From positions 2,518,501-2,582,500 of the forward strand of contig JACSYO010001861.1 of NCBI GenBank assembly GCA_016806645.1: a DNA stretch of 64,000 nt, given 5' to 3'. Made by a program: the position numbers and the translations under genes. Below are positions 23,701 through 35,900 of the stretch, one piece after another. Source of the DNA: Ophiodon elongatus (lineage: Eukaryota > Chordata > Actinopteri > Perciformes > Hexagrammidae). Numbering within the stretch: the first letter of the stretch is position 1; the number at the start of each line of letters is the position of its first letter. The notes below the pieces were generated by a model. That model had not been told where the DNA came from, made no database searches, and saw only the letters and a program-made list of their open reading frames with translations.

Positions 23701-24697
23701 GCATGAAGATCAACAGAAAAACAAACATGTAATTCCTTTCTGATCATGTGTGCCTGCATAGACAGCCGTCCTTTTTCATTTTTGCTGCAGGGCCCATCTG
23801 AAGAATGCATGTCATGAAAACAACACTGCATGGGATTTTTCCAGCCAACCCTGGAACAAATTTGTTGCCGTTCCCCTCTACTCCTCGGCTAGTGAAAGAG
23901 GCTGTGCTATGTGTTAACAAGCGCTCCCCCATCCCCCCCTCTCATGAACTCCTCTGACCCGGGACCTAGACGCAGACGGATATCAACGTGCCTGTCCCAA
24001 AACATGACCCAGGTACATGGTTGTCTGACAGGGATCAAAGGTCACATCAGTAAAATATGACTCTAAAACTAGCTCAGTCTTGACAGACACATAGCTGAAG
24101 GGGCTAAATAGAGAGGTCTGTTGAAGCAAGAGTGTGCACTTGAATTTGGTGAGTAGCATGCAAGAGAGAAAAACAATTTTCAACATAATGAGCCAGTATT
24201 GTTGCATGGCACAAAAGTTCCACAGAAAGGCAAACCAATAATAATGTTGTGAAGCTTGTTTGTGATCAACATTTATAAAGGTAAAACAAGATGCATGGAG
24301 ATACCTGACTCACTTATTTATAGCACAAAGTTCAGTGTCATTTTTCAGCAGCTGTTTATGAACACTGCACACAACCCCATGAAACACTGAATATGGAACA
24401 TTCATGTGAGCTAAACATAGTGAACTTTGAACGGCCTTCATGCTGCTTGCATGGGACATAGTTAGAAGTAAATATCTGAATTGCTGGTAGTATGCAGTTT
24501 TTACATTATGACCGATGAACTTCGGGTGACTAGATGCATCAAATGCTTTGGTGTCAAACTGCTAGTAAAGGGCTGTCCTGTAACGAAAGGGGATTGAATC
24601 TTTCCAGCAAGGTTGATGTGGTACCATGAGTGTGAATAACCTGAAGTGTTGTGTCTAATCTATATTGTGAATATCCAGACATGAAACACAACACTGT
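20721..24697. other. Gene-free interval upstream of bcl6
   Basis: No coding exon or RNA gene is recognised. Open frames are short and unlike any family I know. There is a reverse-oriented CTCF-like string at 22053-22070 and a DR1-like string GGGATCAAAGGTCA at 24031-24044. The remainder is ordinary AT-rich sequence. Confidence 0.5.
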
Positions 24698-24992
24698 AGA
24701 GCTGAAATAATTAGTCGATCTTCAGAAAATTGGCAATGAATTGGCAAGAATTTTAATCTTGGATTATTAGTTAGTAAGTAAGTCATTTTCAAGCAAAAAT
24801 CCCTTAAATTGAGAATTTATACATTTGGGTTATTTGAATATTGATCGGCCAAAGTAAGCTATTTGAAAACATGAACTGTAGGAAATTATAAATGTCATTT
24901 TAAATACTTCTTAATATTTTATGAACCAAAAAAGTATTGATTAATTGAGAAAATAATTGGGTAATGAAAAAATTTAATTAGTTTCTGCCTCT
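24698..24992. repeat. AT-rich MITE-like element (ATTAGTCGAT family)
   Basis: The ends are imperfect inverted repeats: AGAGCTGAAATAATTAG on the left and, reverse-complemented, AGAGGCAGAAACTAATTA on the right. The body contains the strings TCATTTTCAAGCAAAAAT and ATTGAGAAAATAAT, typical of a very common fish non-autonomous DNA element. Further fragments are at 8820-8935 and 11341-11377, with a possible diverged one near 26563-26665. Confidence 0.55.
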
Positions 24993-27900
24993 AAGACACT
25001 GTAAAATTGTAAATCTAACTCAAACCAGCAGCTTTTTATCAACATGGTTCACGTTTTTGCCATTGTACGTTTTGCAAAACACAGGCACATTAAATTTAGA
25101 TGCAGTACAACAAGCAACGTGCAGAACAAGTGACATAATATATTGAGCAACTGAAAGCGAAAATGTCCACTATGGGCGAGTGAGAGATGTGGTGGATGGG
25201 GCAAACAAACACTGAAGTTTCAGAATATTACTGGACCGAGAAGTCTTCTATTCATTTCCTGTGTGAAACCAAAACTAAATGATGACTTTGATGCATATCA
25301 AATGTATTCATGACAATTCATTTCAGAAATGTTGACATTCAGCATATTCCAAGGTTTGCAGAAACGTACATTTACCATTTCATATTTGGCCATTGAGTTT
25401 CCTCTTAGCACTTTGGATACAAATAATATAAATCCTGTATTTAATATTCCTACCTTGTATTAATATGTTGTTGTTTTTTTGCTAAAAGGGTCCACACCTT
25501 TTATTTTTGTCAAAGCTGTTTTGTTGTAGTTTAAGGAGCACAGATACATTTTTTTCATAGGAAGGAATCCAGAGCATTGCTGTTCCCTTGAGATCGTAGC
25601 AGCAATAAATTAGCAAGAGTTAAAGTTATGGAATTATTTTACATCAATCATGCTTAATAACAATGCCAATTATGTAATATTTAAAACATTCATTTAGATT
25701 CAACATTTCCACTGTACAATGAGTTCCTTGGAGTGTCTGCTGAAGCAACAGCGAGCCAGTTTGCAGTGTTACTCAACACTGACCAAAGAATAAATCATAT
25801 TATTTGGATCATCCTGCCGGTTTCAGGTCGCTTGAGGACGGCGACTCGTCCTCGTGGTCTAATCTCAAATAAAATGCTCAGAAGGGATACATGAATGGTG
25901 GCTTTGTTGCTCTTCAAAGAAAGCATCCTCAGTTGAAATTGGCTAAATGGATTGTACATGCAGAGGAAAGGTCAGCTGACCACTCCGTGCAACAAGACAT
26001 ATGTAAGGTGCCGTGTCCCTGTCTGTGGCTTGTCTGGAAAACACACACTTCACAGTCAGAGTTTATTTAAAATAGGTTAATGGACAGACAAACACTTGTC
26101 ACCATGAGGACCGTCTGACAGCACATGGCCCAACAAGGTCCAGCCCACTTCTTTCATATTTGTATTTGCTTTAATTTCTACTGTTTTGCCCTGAAGGAAT
26201 AATTGAGCATACTTACATTGTGGAATGTGAGGCAATACATGTGCAAAGTCAATACAAACACATATTGCGACACTCTACCTCTCACTTCATTTTATCTGTG
26301 GAAAAGTACCAGGGGACGCCGCGTCAACACGGCTGATTCCCCTGTTGTTTTACAGCTAAACCTCAGGGAGGACGGTGAGGAGGGGGGCAGGGCTGCACAG
26401 AAACAAGGTGTGTGTGTGTGTGTGGGTGTGAGAGAGAGTCATGAAAGTTATTGATGTGATTGTGGGTGCCTCTCCAGTGGTTAAGCTTTTGGAAATGTCC
26501 CTTCACAATAGAACAGCTGGGGATATTCCAATGAGAAAATGTATGAGGAATGACATGTTAACCTGAACATGTTGACTTTGCTTTAATAATTGAAATGGAG
26601 AAACTAATTAATTTGGAGTACTTACTAATAGATTAAAATAAACAATTTCAGCACTACAATGAAAGCAAAATAGTTTGAACACAAAGTCTGCAGTACTCTT
26701 CAACTCAGCATTTTAAGCAACAATGACTAAATTTTCGAAATTCTATTATAAAAGACAAAATTGTATCCTAAAAATGTATTGTTATACATTCTGTCAGAGT
26801 GTGTGGATGTCAGCTCCTCTACCCAAGTTCAGCATCTGCTGTTGAATAGAGTTCAAATGTTCTTGATGCACTTCTCCAGGTACAGTTCATGAAGGCAGGA
26901 GGCACATTGCCCGAGGCGGCTCCTTCAGTTCATCACTGCCTTCAGGATGATCGCTGCCTCTGAGGGGTCCAGGTGATGGGAAACCAAGTGTCAGACGTCA
27001 AACTTCAGAACTCAAAAACAATACCACGGTGTTTTGACTGATAATTCGGATTTTCCAGAAAAAGTATCGATTGCTGAGGCGAAGGTCACTGAGACACAGA
27101 GCAACGGCATGAAAAAGGGTTAGGAGAACATTTTATTTGTCATTAAACAAACCCTGATCAAGTTGAGTGTGTAAGCCAATTAGAGCTGGCAAGGTGCTGC
27201 AGTGCTAGTCCAGGCTAAACATTTATGTATTTAAGTCTGTTCAACTCAATTTATTAGAAAATATTAGTGATAATAGTCATACTAGTACAATATACTGTGA
27301 TTGGTTATACTTTCAAACTAAATGTTTATAAGTCACATAAACGTAAATAGCCAACAGTGCAAAATTCCATCAGTCAAACAACCAATTACATGCACGTTCA
27401 ATGCTTACCATCTTGCTTGATTCGAGAGGATAACAATCTTCAAAAGCTGAATTTCAGTCAGTTGTTTCCCTGTTTTTTTGTTTCCCGAACAATGTGCTGT
27501 TTTGCTCATTGACCTGGCAAAAACCTGTTTGTTTTGTCCTCTTCTTACCAGAGATGCTGTAAAAACACAACACAAACCAAAGAGGACAGTTGTGTGAATG
27601 TCACTGAAATATAAACAACGGCTCTGGGTGATGTTGGAAGGCAGCCTGGTGGTTTTTGTGCATGATTGCTCAACATTTTGGAAACAATGCATGAGAAACA
27701 CTAATGTGGGACTGTGGGAAAGAAAACAAATTATGGGAATATCAAGGTCACTTAAAAATTCTTGTAAATGAGGTGACAATATATATTGAGTTCTAATTTC
27801 ATTGTCTAATTTAAATTATTGATTTATTTTCATATTGAACATATGGCTGCATCAACTAATGTAATTTCTTGATGTGCAACAATAATTCAATATGAATGTA

Positions 27901-28199
27901 AATTAATAATTTAATTTAGACAATGGCATTGAAAAAACATATATTTGATAGCTGATGATAAAATCCGGTCACATCTCAAATGGAGAGCTTAAACATATTC
28001 CAGTGTATAGAGTGGTGCAGTGATGACATATTTTTGTGGGCAAATCGTGAAAGTTAGCATCGCACTGGTTCCCTGAACAAAAAAACAATGTGATTTTTAC
28101 TTCAGATTATTGCAGAAAATAATCTCTGTGGCCAGCACAAGTTTATGATACTTACACATTTTGTTAAGCAAGATGATCTTCACAGATAAACACCACTTT
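24993..28199. other. Gene-free interval
   Basis: AT-rich with no recognised gene. A short GT run lies at about 26407-26430, and a possible diverged fragment of the 24.7-kb MITE at about 26563-26665. Confidence 0.5.
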
Positions 28200-28490
28200 T
28201 ATGATTTTTGACGCGTGAATGCAATCGCCAGGAGCAAAATGCTAAAGTCAGGCTATAGACGAACTATGCCACGTCGTTTGAGTGCGAGTATACACAACGA
28301 GTCTGTGAAGCGAGACACGTAAAAAGTTTCAAAATTCACGAAAGGGGTATTTATTGACGTATTTTGTATATTAGAGCAAAACATTAAAATGTATTAATCT
28401 TGTGTTAACGCCGCTTATTTCAGGCATCTAACCCAAAACCCATTCAGAAAACCCATTGACTTTGAGACACGCAAATCACAAATACAAAAA
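28200..28490. repeat. Second copy of the dispersed repeat found at 1-150
   Basis: This carries GAGTATACACAACGAG near 28288 and TTATTGACGTATTTTGTAT near 28351, matching the order and spacing seen at the left edge of the window. It continues with a TTAACGCCGCTTATTTCAGG tract, seen only here because the other copy is interrupted by a microsatellite. Confidence 0.5.
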
Positions 28491-31129
28491 TGTTGACTCA
28501 TTTACTCATCCTCAGGATTGTATGTATTCCCTGCAGGTTTTGTGGTGCCTGCTCTCTAAACAGTTCACCACAGTGCAAATTAAAAGTAAACTTGCACCTA
28601 TTCACTTTTAAAATACCCCCCAGATTTTGATTTCATGGACTAACTGCATGAAACAGTAAGTAATTGTGTTGAAGAATTATATTTTAATTTTATTATTTGT
28701 CTTAAAAAATCTCTTTTGTGGAGTGGCACACTCAAAACAGCAAGCGGCGGGTAAATTCTTGATTTTTCCTGAATGAGATTAGGACATAATAGAGCAACAA
28801 GCTAATATTTCTGGCCGCCGGCTGCAATCACTGAGGGAATTGTCATAAGAACAACACGCTGATTAGCAGCTAATCCGGATGTGATGTGTGAATTCTATAA
28901 CTCGGTGACCTCTGAAGAAGCCAGAGGTTCATTTCGTCACATGCTGGTGAGCCAGTGAGAAAAAGCAGACGATTTAAATGGAGTTTGCTGCAGGAAGATT
29001 TGACTGAAGATGCCAGAAGTCTGCATACCAAAGAGGAGGGAAAGAGGGAACATGGAGCTCTGAGGACAAACATTCATTCTAGATTTGCCAAGGTTATACA
29101 ACAGATATTACTGCTGTTAATGTCAGTCAAGGGCTCATGTTACAGGCAATTCCAGCTCAGGGACTGAATGAAAGCTATTGGGGTGAATAAGAGAAACGCT
29201 CCCCACAATATCTCAAGGTAATATAACACTATTGAATTGTTTGCATTCATAACTAAAACTGTGCAAAAAATATAAGATGGTGGACCATAATTTTCACATG
29301 GACACTAAATTGCAATCATATGGAGGCAGGACAGTGGCTTTACATTTGACATTGAAAACAAAACCTGAGCTGAAAGAGGAAACACTGGTATTAAAACGCC
29401 TGTAATCCAAAAAGTTATATTGGCACTGAAAAACTGTTTCACCGCTAAATAAAACACAGGCATTCAAAATAATCCAAGCTTTCAATAAAGAATGAATGCA
29501 ACACACTTGTTCATTTTTTGACCGTGCACTTACAATCACATCATATGTATTTTATTTAGATTTTCTGGCATGTTTTGCGTTTTCAATGACAATCAGATTT
29601 TTGTCTCCATGTTAGTCTTTTTTCAGTGTGCTCTTTTTAAGTGTATCAATGTCCTATAGAAGTAGAAATAGAAACTGTCAAAATAATGGCAAACAAGGCC
29701 TGCATCCTGTTTAATGAATAGTGTAAGCATTCTTTGTTCTTGAACCAAGAGCTGTCATTCTCTCTTTATGTGACATATTTACAATTTGATACATATTTTA
29801 TGACATAGTGGTTCTGCTTTCTGTTAAGCTGCAGAATAAAATGAAGGAACTGCTGGACTATAAAGACAAATGACATGCCGCCTCGAGAGGTAACCTTCTC
29901 TCCCCTCAAAGAACTTAGACAACCTTGCCTTCAGTAAAAAAGAAAAAATACATAGCCCCGCTCCCCCTTTTCTGACATGCATGTTGAGGCCACAGATCTG
30001 CCCTTGACCTTAAGCAGGGGTTTGCGTTTGAAGCATGAACCACCGAACATCACTGCATGCTAAATATGTAAGCTATGCAGTGACTGTCATTGGATGTCTC
30101 CAGGAGATCATGCAAATGGTGGTCAAGTGTATCATAAGGGCAGCATCTTAGTTACCCTTGCTGATATCTATTACTGTGTAACCTGAGTGTCGGGCACAGA
30201 TGTGATTCATTGAGTACAGCTGGCCCCAAATGACCCATCGCCATAGTGACGGGGTGAAATAAATTCTACTCTAAAAAATCTTTTTCTTCACGGCAGCTTT
30301 AATACGAAGATGTCCACAGGTTTTGACTGTGTTTTTCTAGAGTCCTTGTTTCTCCCTGTCAGTTTGCAGTGACAAAGCTTTAGCCTCTCACGAAAGCAGG
30401 TTTAGAATATGAGTTTGGTTTTCAACCTGTTTGGTTTCTCCAACAACTTGTGATTTATTACACATTCTAAAAACACCTGCCCTTGAGAAACAAATAAACA
30501 GAGAGCTATGCTGCTTCTGCAGCGGAGGTATTTAAGATTAAGGTTAATGTATAACCCGTGTTAATGTCAGACAGATGGTTATGTTAAACTTCTTAAGTGC
30601 AGGTCAGAAAATATGATATTCCTCAGCAGTGGACGTCTCCCCCTCTCTGCAGGGTTGTGTGGGAGATACACGTGGCTTGTTTTCTGTCTGACAGTTAAAA
30701 TATATGTGCTGTTAGTTTCAGGAATGCTGGTGGAACATGGAAAAAAAGGCGTGTCGCACGCAGAGCAGATGTGCTTTTAATCATCCATATTGCTGACGGT
30801 TTTGATGTTTTACTTGGAACCTTCCTCAACACCAAATACTATTGTGTTTTGAATGTCCAACTTGTTTTGAAGAAATGGAGCAAACTGAGATTCATCAATG
30901 ACATTTTAGGTTTTGCTTACTGGTTTTGCTTTCTCTATATGTATCGATGTTTTTTTTGGAGTAAACCCAAGCTTCATGTACATTTTCTTTTCTTAATATT
31001 AAATTAAATATTTGAATACAATTAGGATTTCTAGCAATTTGTTCAACATTTCTTGACGAATTTTTATTACTGTTGCTATGTCTCTTTACATTTGTCTCTC
31101 CAATGTTCTTTTTGCAACAGCTGGAATGT
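28491..31129. other. Gene-free interval, possible conserved non-coding block at 29.9-30.3 kb
   Basis: No coding exon is recognised. The part from about 29880 to 30290 is less AT-rich and lacks repeats, the look of possible regulatory sequence, but conservation cannot be judged from one genome. Confidence 0.4.
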
Positions 31130-31475
31130 TTTGGCATGTTGGGAAATATGCTTGTTCGCTTCCTTGTCTTTGTCTGTCTTATGTCTGTATGGTAAATATG
31201 AAAAATAAATATTCCAAATATTCCACACGATATAACATGTTCTTTATTGAGGTTTACATGTGCTGGTAGGCAGATTTTGTTACCTTTGGTACAGAACCAT
31301 GCTAGCTGTTTCCCCCTGTTTCCAGTCTTTATGCTAAGCTAAGCTAAGTTATAGCTGGCACTGACTGTAGTTTCATATTCAATGGACACAATAAGAGTAT
31401 CAAACTTATCATCTGAATGTGGACAAGAAAGCAAACTGGTGTGTTTTTTCCAAATATCGTGCTATTCCTTTAATC
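31130..31475. repeat. Two partial copies of a teleost dispersed repeat facing each other
   Basis: At 31130-31172 the sequence reads like the start of the family on the plus strand (GTTGGGAAATATGCTTGTTCGCTT). At about 31235-31475 the same family appears on the minus strand: AAAGACTGGAAACAGGGGG, then AGCTTAGCTTAGCATAAAG and GATAAGTTTGATAC. Other copies are at 35160-35310 and 49575-49830 on the plus strand. Confidence 0.6.
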
Positions 31476-33880
31476 GTGTTGTATAATGAGGTGCACTTAA
31501 ACTCAAAACTCTTGTTGTGATGATTCCACTGTTGCTGAAAACCAAAATAACAATGTCAGCATTTAGAAAAATGAGCTTCATAAGAATCATGGAAATCTGA
31601 AAAGCCATGGATAACAACATAGCACTTTGAGGAATTGGATCCCAGCAACCAAAAACCTCAACGAAGCAAAACTTGACCAAAGAAATTTGACTTGTGCAGC
31701 ATGCAGGCTGTGGTCCAATGTAGTGGATTAGGAAGCAAGTTCCATTAAGTTATTGTTTAGTCTGACAAAAAATGTACTTGCAGTTGAAGAGTTGTGTAAT
31801 TATCAATTATTAACAAATATGTATTGTTGCATCAGTACTGTCTGACAGTGAGCCTTGTGTCCTTTAACTTTTTGTTCAGTTCACTCTGTCCAGAGTGGCT
31901 CAGGCGCATACGGATATAAAGAAAGCGATGAGTCTATTTCTATTCCTCCGTGAAGTAACAGTAACGTGCTATAATTGTCACATTTCCCGTTGTGGTCATA
32001 AGTATCTAAAAATATTTCACCTGATGCAACCTGCTGCTCTGCATTCTCTTATTGCATGTAGCAGATTGTTAATGATGCTATAAACAGGCTTTTCATGTCA
32101 CCAAAACAATTCTTTGTTCAGAGGCCACAATGTTTGTCAAAGATATGAACTCAGTTGGCCATTCAAGGTTGGGCTATACACAGAGATGGTAAATCCAGTT
32201 TGAGGAGTTTGACCTGAAACATGATATCGCAGTGTTTTGCCCTGAAGTGTTGAAGGGAGGATTTCCTTCTTCATTACAGAAATGTTTATTGCATTTAATA
32301 TAAGGTAGTAGGTATGGTTTTATTTTTTAGGCTGTGTTGATTTTGTCTTTCTTGCTCATAAATGGTTGGGGGGGGGGGGGGGGTAAAGAAAAAAAAGAAA
32401 GAAAGAACCCAATCATGTGAGTGCTGCTTCGTCACAAGCGCACCTTTCACACAAGGGTCAAAGGATAGAATTCCAGGTCATCGCTTTGGTTTCACAAGAC
32501 TCGCCAAGGCACAACCACAAGTGTAACCCGAGCTAGAGGTAAACAACTGCTCCACACGGGAGCGACGGGGAGGTGTGAAAGAGGGCAGCGACATACATGA
32601 GACAAATCATCAGGGGTTATTTGGGTACTGGCCATGTTGTAGGTGGGCCCTCTGTCTCTGCTCTGCATTTGACACCTGCAGGTGACAGATTTCCAGGACT
32701 AGTCGGTGTTCGCTGCCTGGATCAGTTTGCAACGAGGTGCCGTATCAGACAAAGAACGAGAGGGAAGAAACATAATAACGTCACACGTCTGCTAGAGACA
32801 GTAGCCCATGGCTGTAATTAACACTGTTCACTACTGTATCCACGTGTTGGAAAGAAGGCCTCAGGGAAACTGAAGGGTTAATCCCTAATTTCCGAACTGC
32901 AAACATTATTTTCCTACAGCAATTATGCAATATAAAATATATAGACAGGTATATAACTAATTAGATGTCTTTTCAACAGGTATAGATGAAATACAGTCTT
33001 TGAATATCTTGTGTACATCTAAACAGGTACACAAAACCCTTTATTTGAGGGTCCAGTCTATAGTGTAACGTTAGATGGTCCCCGTCCAGGTCAAACAGTT
33101 CACACAAGTTTACAGTCCGCCACAGGAGATCCGGGTGGATTGAGAGATCACATTCCTCTGCTAGGCCACAGGAGAGGATGGAAACCATCACAAATAGCCC
33201 TGCTTCGTTTGACCGATGGGTTGAAAACACACTTTTATGATACTGGCATTTATTATGAATGTATATAAAATGTGAAACTAGAGAGGTAAATAGAGAGAGA
33301 TAGGGTGAGGAAAGGCAAAAAGGAGTAAAAAAAAAAAAAACATGAGGTGTTTGGGGAAAAATAAACTTTTACAAGAGCACGCTAAAAGACTGGAGGCAAG
33401 ATTAACATGCAGGTCCAGTTTTTATGTGAGAAAAGATCTCCTAAATCATTTTTGTGTTCACGCAGCCATTACCAACACGACTTCAGTGTGAGATTCACAC
33501 AGAAATGAACCAGGATTTTGTTGCCAAGAAAACCGTTTCATTCAGTTTGTCTCACTGGAAACTTTCAAGCCCAGTAAAACGGCAAAACTCATGGCAGCAT
33601 AGTGACTTGTTTGTTTTTGTTGATTGCGGATCCTGTCAGCTTTGTCTTTATCAACAAGTATTTTGTTGCATTGTCTCAATGTCATACGGGAAATTGATCA
33701 AAATAAACTTTTAGGCTGCAAAGTCATTGGAGAGTGGAGTTTGGATGCAGTCACTGTTGTTTACTATGATCTTTTTTATAAACACTGATATATTATCACA
33801 GCAGTATGTGTGTCAGCAAATACCTGATTGTTTACCAACTTTCAGCAGACATGGAGCAACATTAGTATTCATTTAAAGTG
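31476..33880. other. Gene-free interval
   Basis: No convincing gene. A G16 homopolymer lies at 32368-32383, followed by an A-rich GAAA tract. The stretch 32400-33230 is closer to balanced base composition and has no repeat signature; it may be regulatory. An 85-codon minus-strand frame at 32973-33230 resembles no family I know. Confidence 0.4.
32368..32383. repeat. G16 homopolymer followed by A/GAAA-rich tract
   Basis: Sixteen consecutive G residues are followed by TAAAGAAAAAAAAGAAAGAAAG. Such tracts are also prone to length errors in sequencing. Confidence 0.9.
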
Positions 33881-34112
33881 GTTTGCTCCATTTTTGGTCT
33901 CCACCAACCCCTGAGGGAAATATCCTGCTCTTTAGCTGCAAAATGCTAAACTATGTTCACAGCTAGTCGTTAACTGTGTCCGTCTGCTGTTTAGTGCTAA
34001 GCAGGTCGAGTACAGTGGGTTCATCAGCGCTTTCTTGCTCAAAACAGCTGCCTACTGTGTTTGGAAACAATACTGATGAGAGCATGAAGAATAAACCAAA
34101 ACAATAAAGTTG
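33881..34112. repeat. Dispersed teleost repeat
   Basis: The string AAATGCTAAACTATGTTCAC, followed by GCTAGTCGTTAAC, GTCCGTCTGCTGTTTAGTGC and GAGAGCATGAAGA, matches a moderately repeated fish sequence that I recognise in general form. No terminal repeats were identified, so its class is unknown. Confidence 0.4.
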
Positions 34113-35159
34113 TGGTCTGTATAACCAAAACAATTCAAAAGAAGTTAAAATGCCTCATTGTGCTGAGAGGAACTGCAGATTTGGGTGATAATTATCTGTG
34201 TCTAAGTGACCCCTTTCACGTTAAATATAGTAATTGGATCCGTTTTAATATAGAATTTTAATTATACCAGCTTTAACCGCAGAAGCAACACATCAGAAAA
34301 TGCTCATCAAATATGTTTTGTTGTAACAGTCATATGGTTATGTGGGGTATGTGGACTTGTTCCTCTGAAATTTAAATAATGACAAATATTTTAAATAAAC
34401 AATATGTAAGTAGTATTTCTGTGTACTCAGTCAAAGTGTCTACATATTTATAATTATTAAGGTGCATGAAACATCTAATCCCTAATTCTGTTCCCTAAAA
34501 GGTGATAAATAAAATATTTTGGGGAAACATTAACCAGCGAGCACCTCACTCATGACAAGTTATTGAACTGAAGTAGATTCCACAAATTGTGAGCATTCAT
34601 CAACAAAGCTGTTACGCATATTTTTTCCCACAGACATATCCAGACATCATTTGGATGTTAGAGGAACTCTAGTATGTAGAGTGTTGGTGTCAAGTCTCAC
34701 TGACACCAACGCATCTCAACAGGCTCACAGATTTTCATTAATCTCCACTCAAAGTGAGCTATAGACTTCGTATCCCCAAATGATTGTGAGTATTGATTTA
34801 CACAAGTTCAATCCCCGACCAGTCTGTGCGTCATGCTGCATGTGTGTGGTCTCTTAATGTGATATCTCCACTGGCTCTGCAGAGCCAGCATGACAGGCTG
34901 CGAGCAGACCAGCAACCACTTGGATTTTTTCATAGAAGGAAGAATCCCTTTTAAACGAACACGTAGCTTAATAAAGGCCAAGATTGTCTTTAGCAACTGA
35001 CACACTCTGGGGTCCATAATCGATGCTGCGCACTGAGCACCCTGCTGTGTACCCGAGCGCCTTCCCTGGTTCATCCTGTCCTAGTCACAGCACAGAAGAA
35101 GCAACCAGTAAACAAAACAAATTTGGAAAATTAAATGTGCTCACAAAGCAGGGACATTA

Positions 35160-35310
35160 AAGGATTAACCCAACATGTTGGGAAAAAGAAAAATACACGT
35201 GTTTTGCTTTCTTGCTGATCGTTAGATGAGAAGATCAATACACACTTTTATTTTGTTATGCTAGCTGTGAAGCTAAAACCAGCTGCGTGTTAGCTTGCGT
35301 AGCATAATTC
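35160..35310 (+). repeat. Copy of the same dispersed repeat as at 49575-49830
   Basis: It contains GTTAGATGAGAAGATCAATAC, followed by TTATGCTAGCTGTGAAGCTA and GTGTTAGCTTGC. These align with the copy at 49.6 kb and with the reversed copy at 31.2-31.5 kb. Confidence 0.55.
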
Positions 35311-35900
35311 AAGGATTCAAGGACAATTTATTTGGTTGCACAACTAAATGCAGTTGGAGCATTGCGACACAAGAAAAACAAGACAAAAAAACAAAACAAA
35401 CATGGAGTGCATTTTTTAAATCAGGAGAAATACAGACAGCAGAAACAAAACAATTCTCTGGGCAATATGGCCGCCATCTTGAGATTAAGAATTTGACATC
35501 AGAGAAACACTGTCCACCAACTTTGTCTATGTTTGAGCACCAAGCTTCATTGATGTCAACAGAGTTCTCTAGTCCTCTCTAGTCTCTAGTCCTCTAGTCC
35601 CACCTGAGTCCTGCGCTCTGTCCTGCAGCACGCTCGTCAAGTGCAGCTTGATTTAGGACGCCACGATGGAGCCAGGTCTCTGTTAAGATGTAGACACAAC
35701 AGTCACAACCTATCGTTGCTGGATTAGCTTGATTTCCCTGCGACCCCACATTCGCCAGGAGCCGACTGAGTGGAATAGCCGTAGGTCCTACCTGGATTAT
35801 TTTATCTTCCATCTCCACTTTCCTCTCCCTCGACTCCTCTTCCAGTGGTCGTATGGTCCGCAAGGTCTGACTGGGTGGTCGGTCGTGGTCGGGGAACATC
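35311..35900 (-). repeat. Possible degraded non-LTR retroelement fragment
   Basis: The left edge has a short direct repeat (ATTCAAGGATTCAAGGA) followed by an AATTTATTTGGTTGCAC tract, as at the 3' end of some fish LINEs or SINEs read in reverse. A 101-codon minus-strand frame at 35594-35899 contains TETWL, a string also found in LINE endonuclease domains. The two parts may be unrelated; the assignment is weak. Confidence 0.3.

Noticed and set aside
32973..33230. 85-codon minus-strand frame as a gene
   Set aside because: No family likeness, no flanking splice signals of note and no start context; more likely chance.
35594..35899. 101-codon minus-strand frame as a host gene
   Set aside because: The TETWL string and the nearby direct-repeat tail suggest retroelement debris rather than a host gene.
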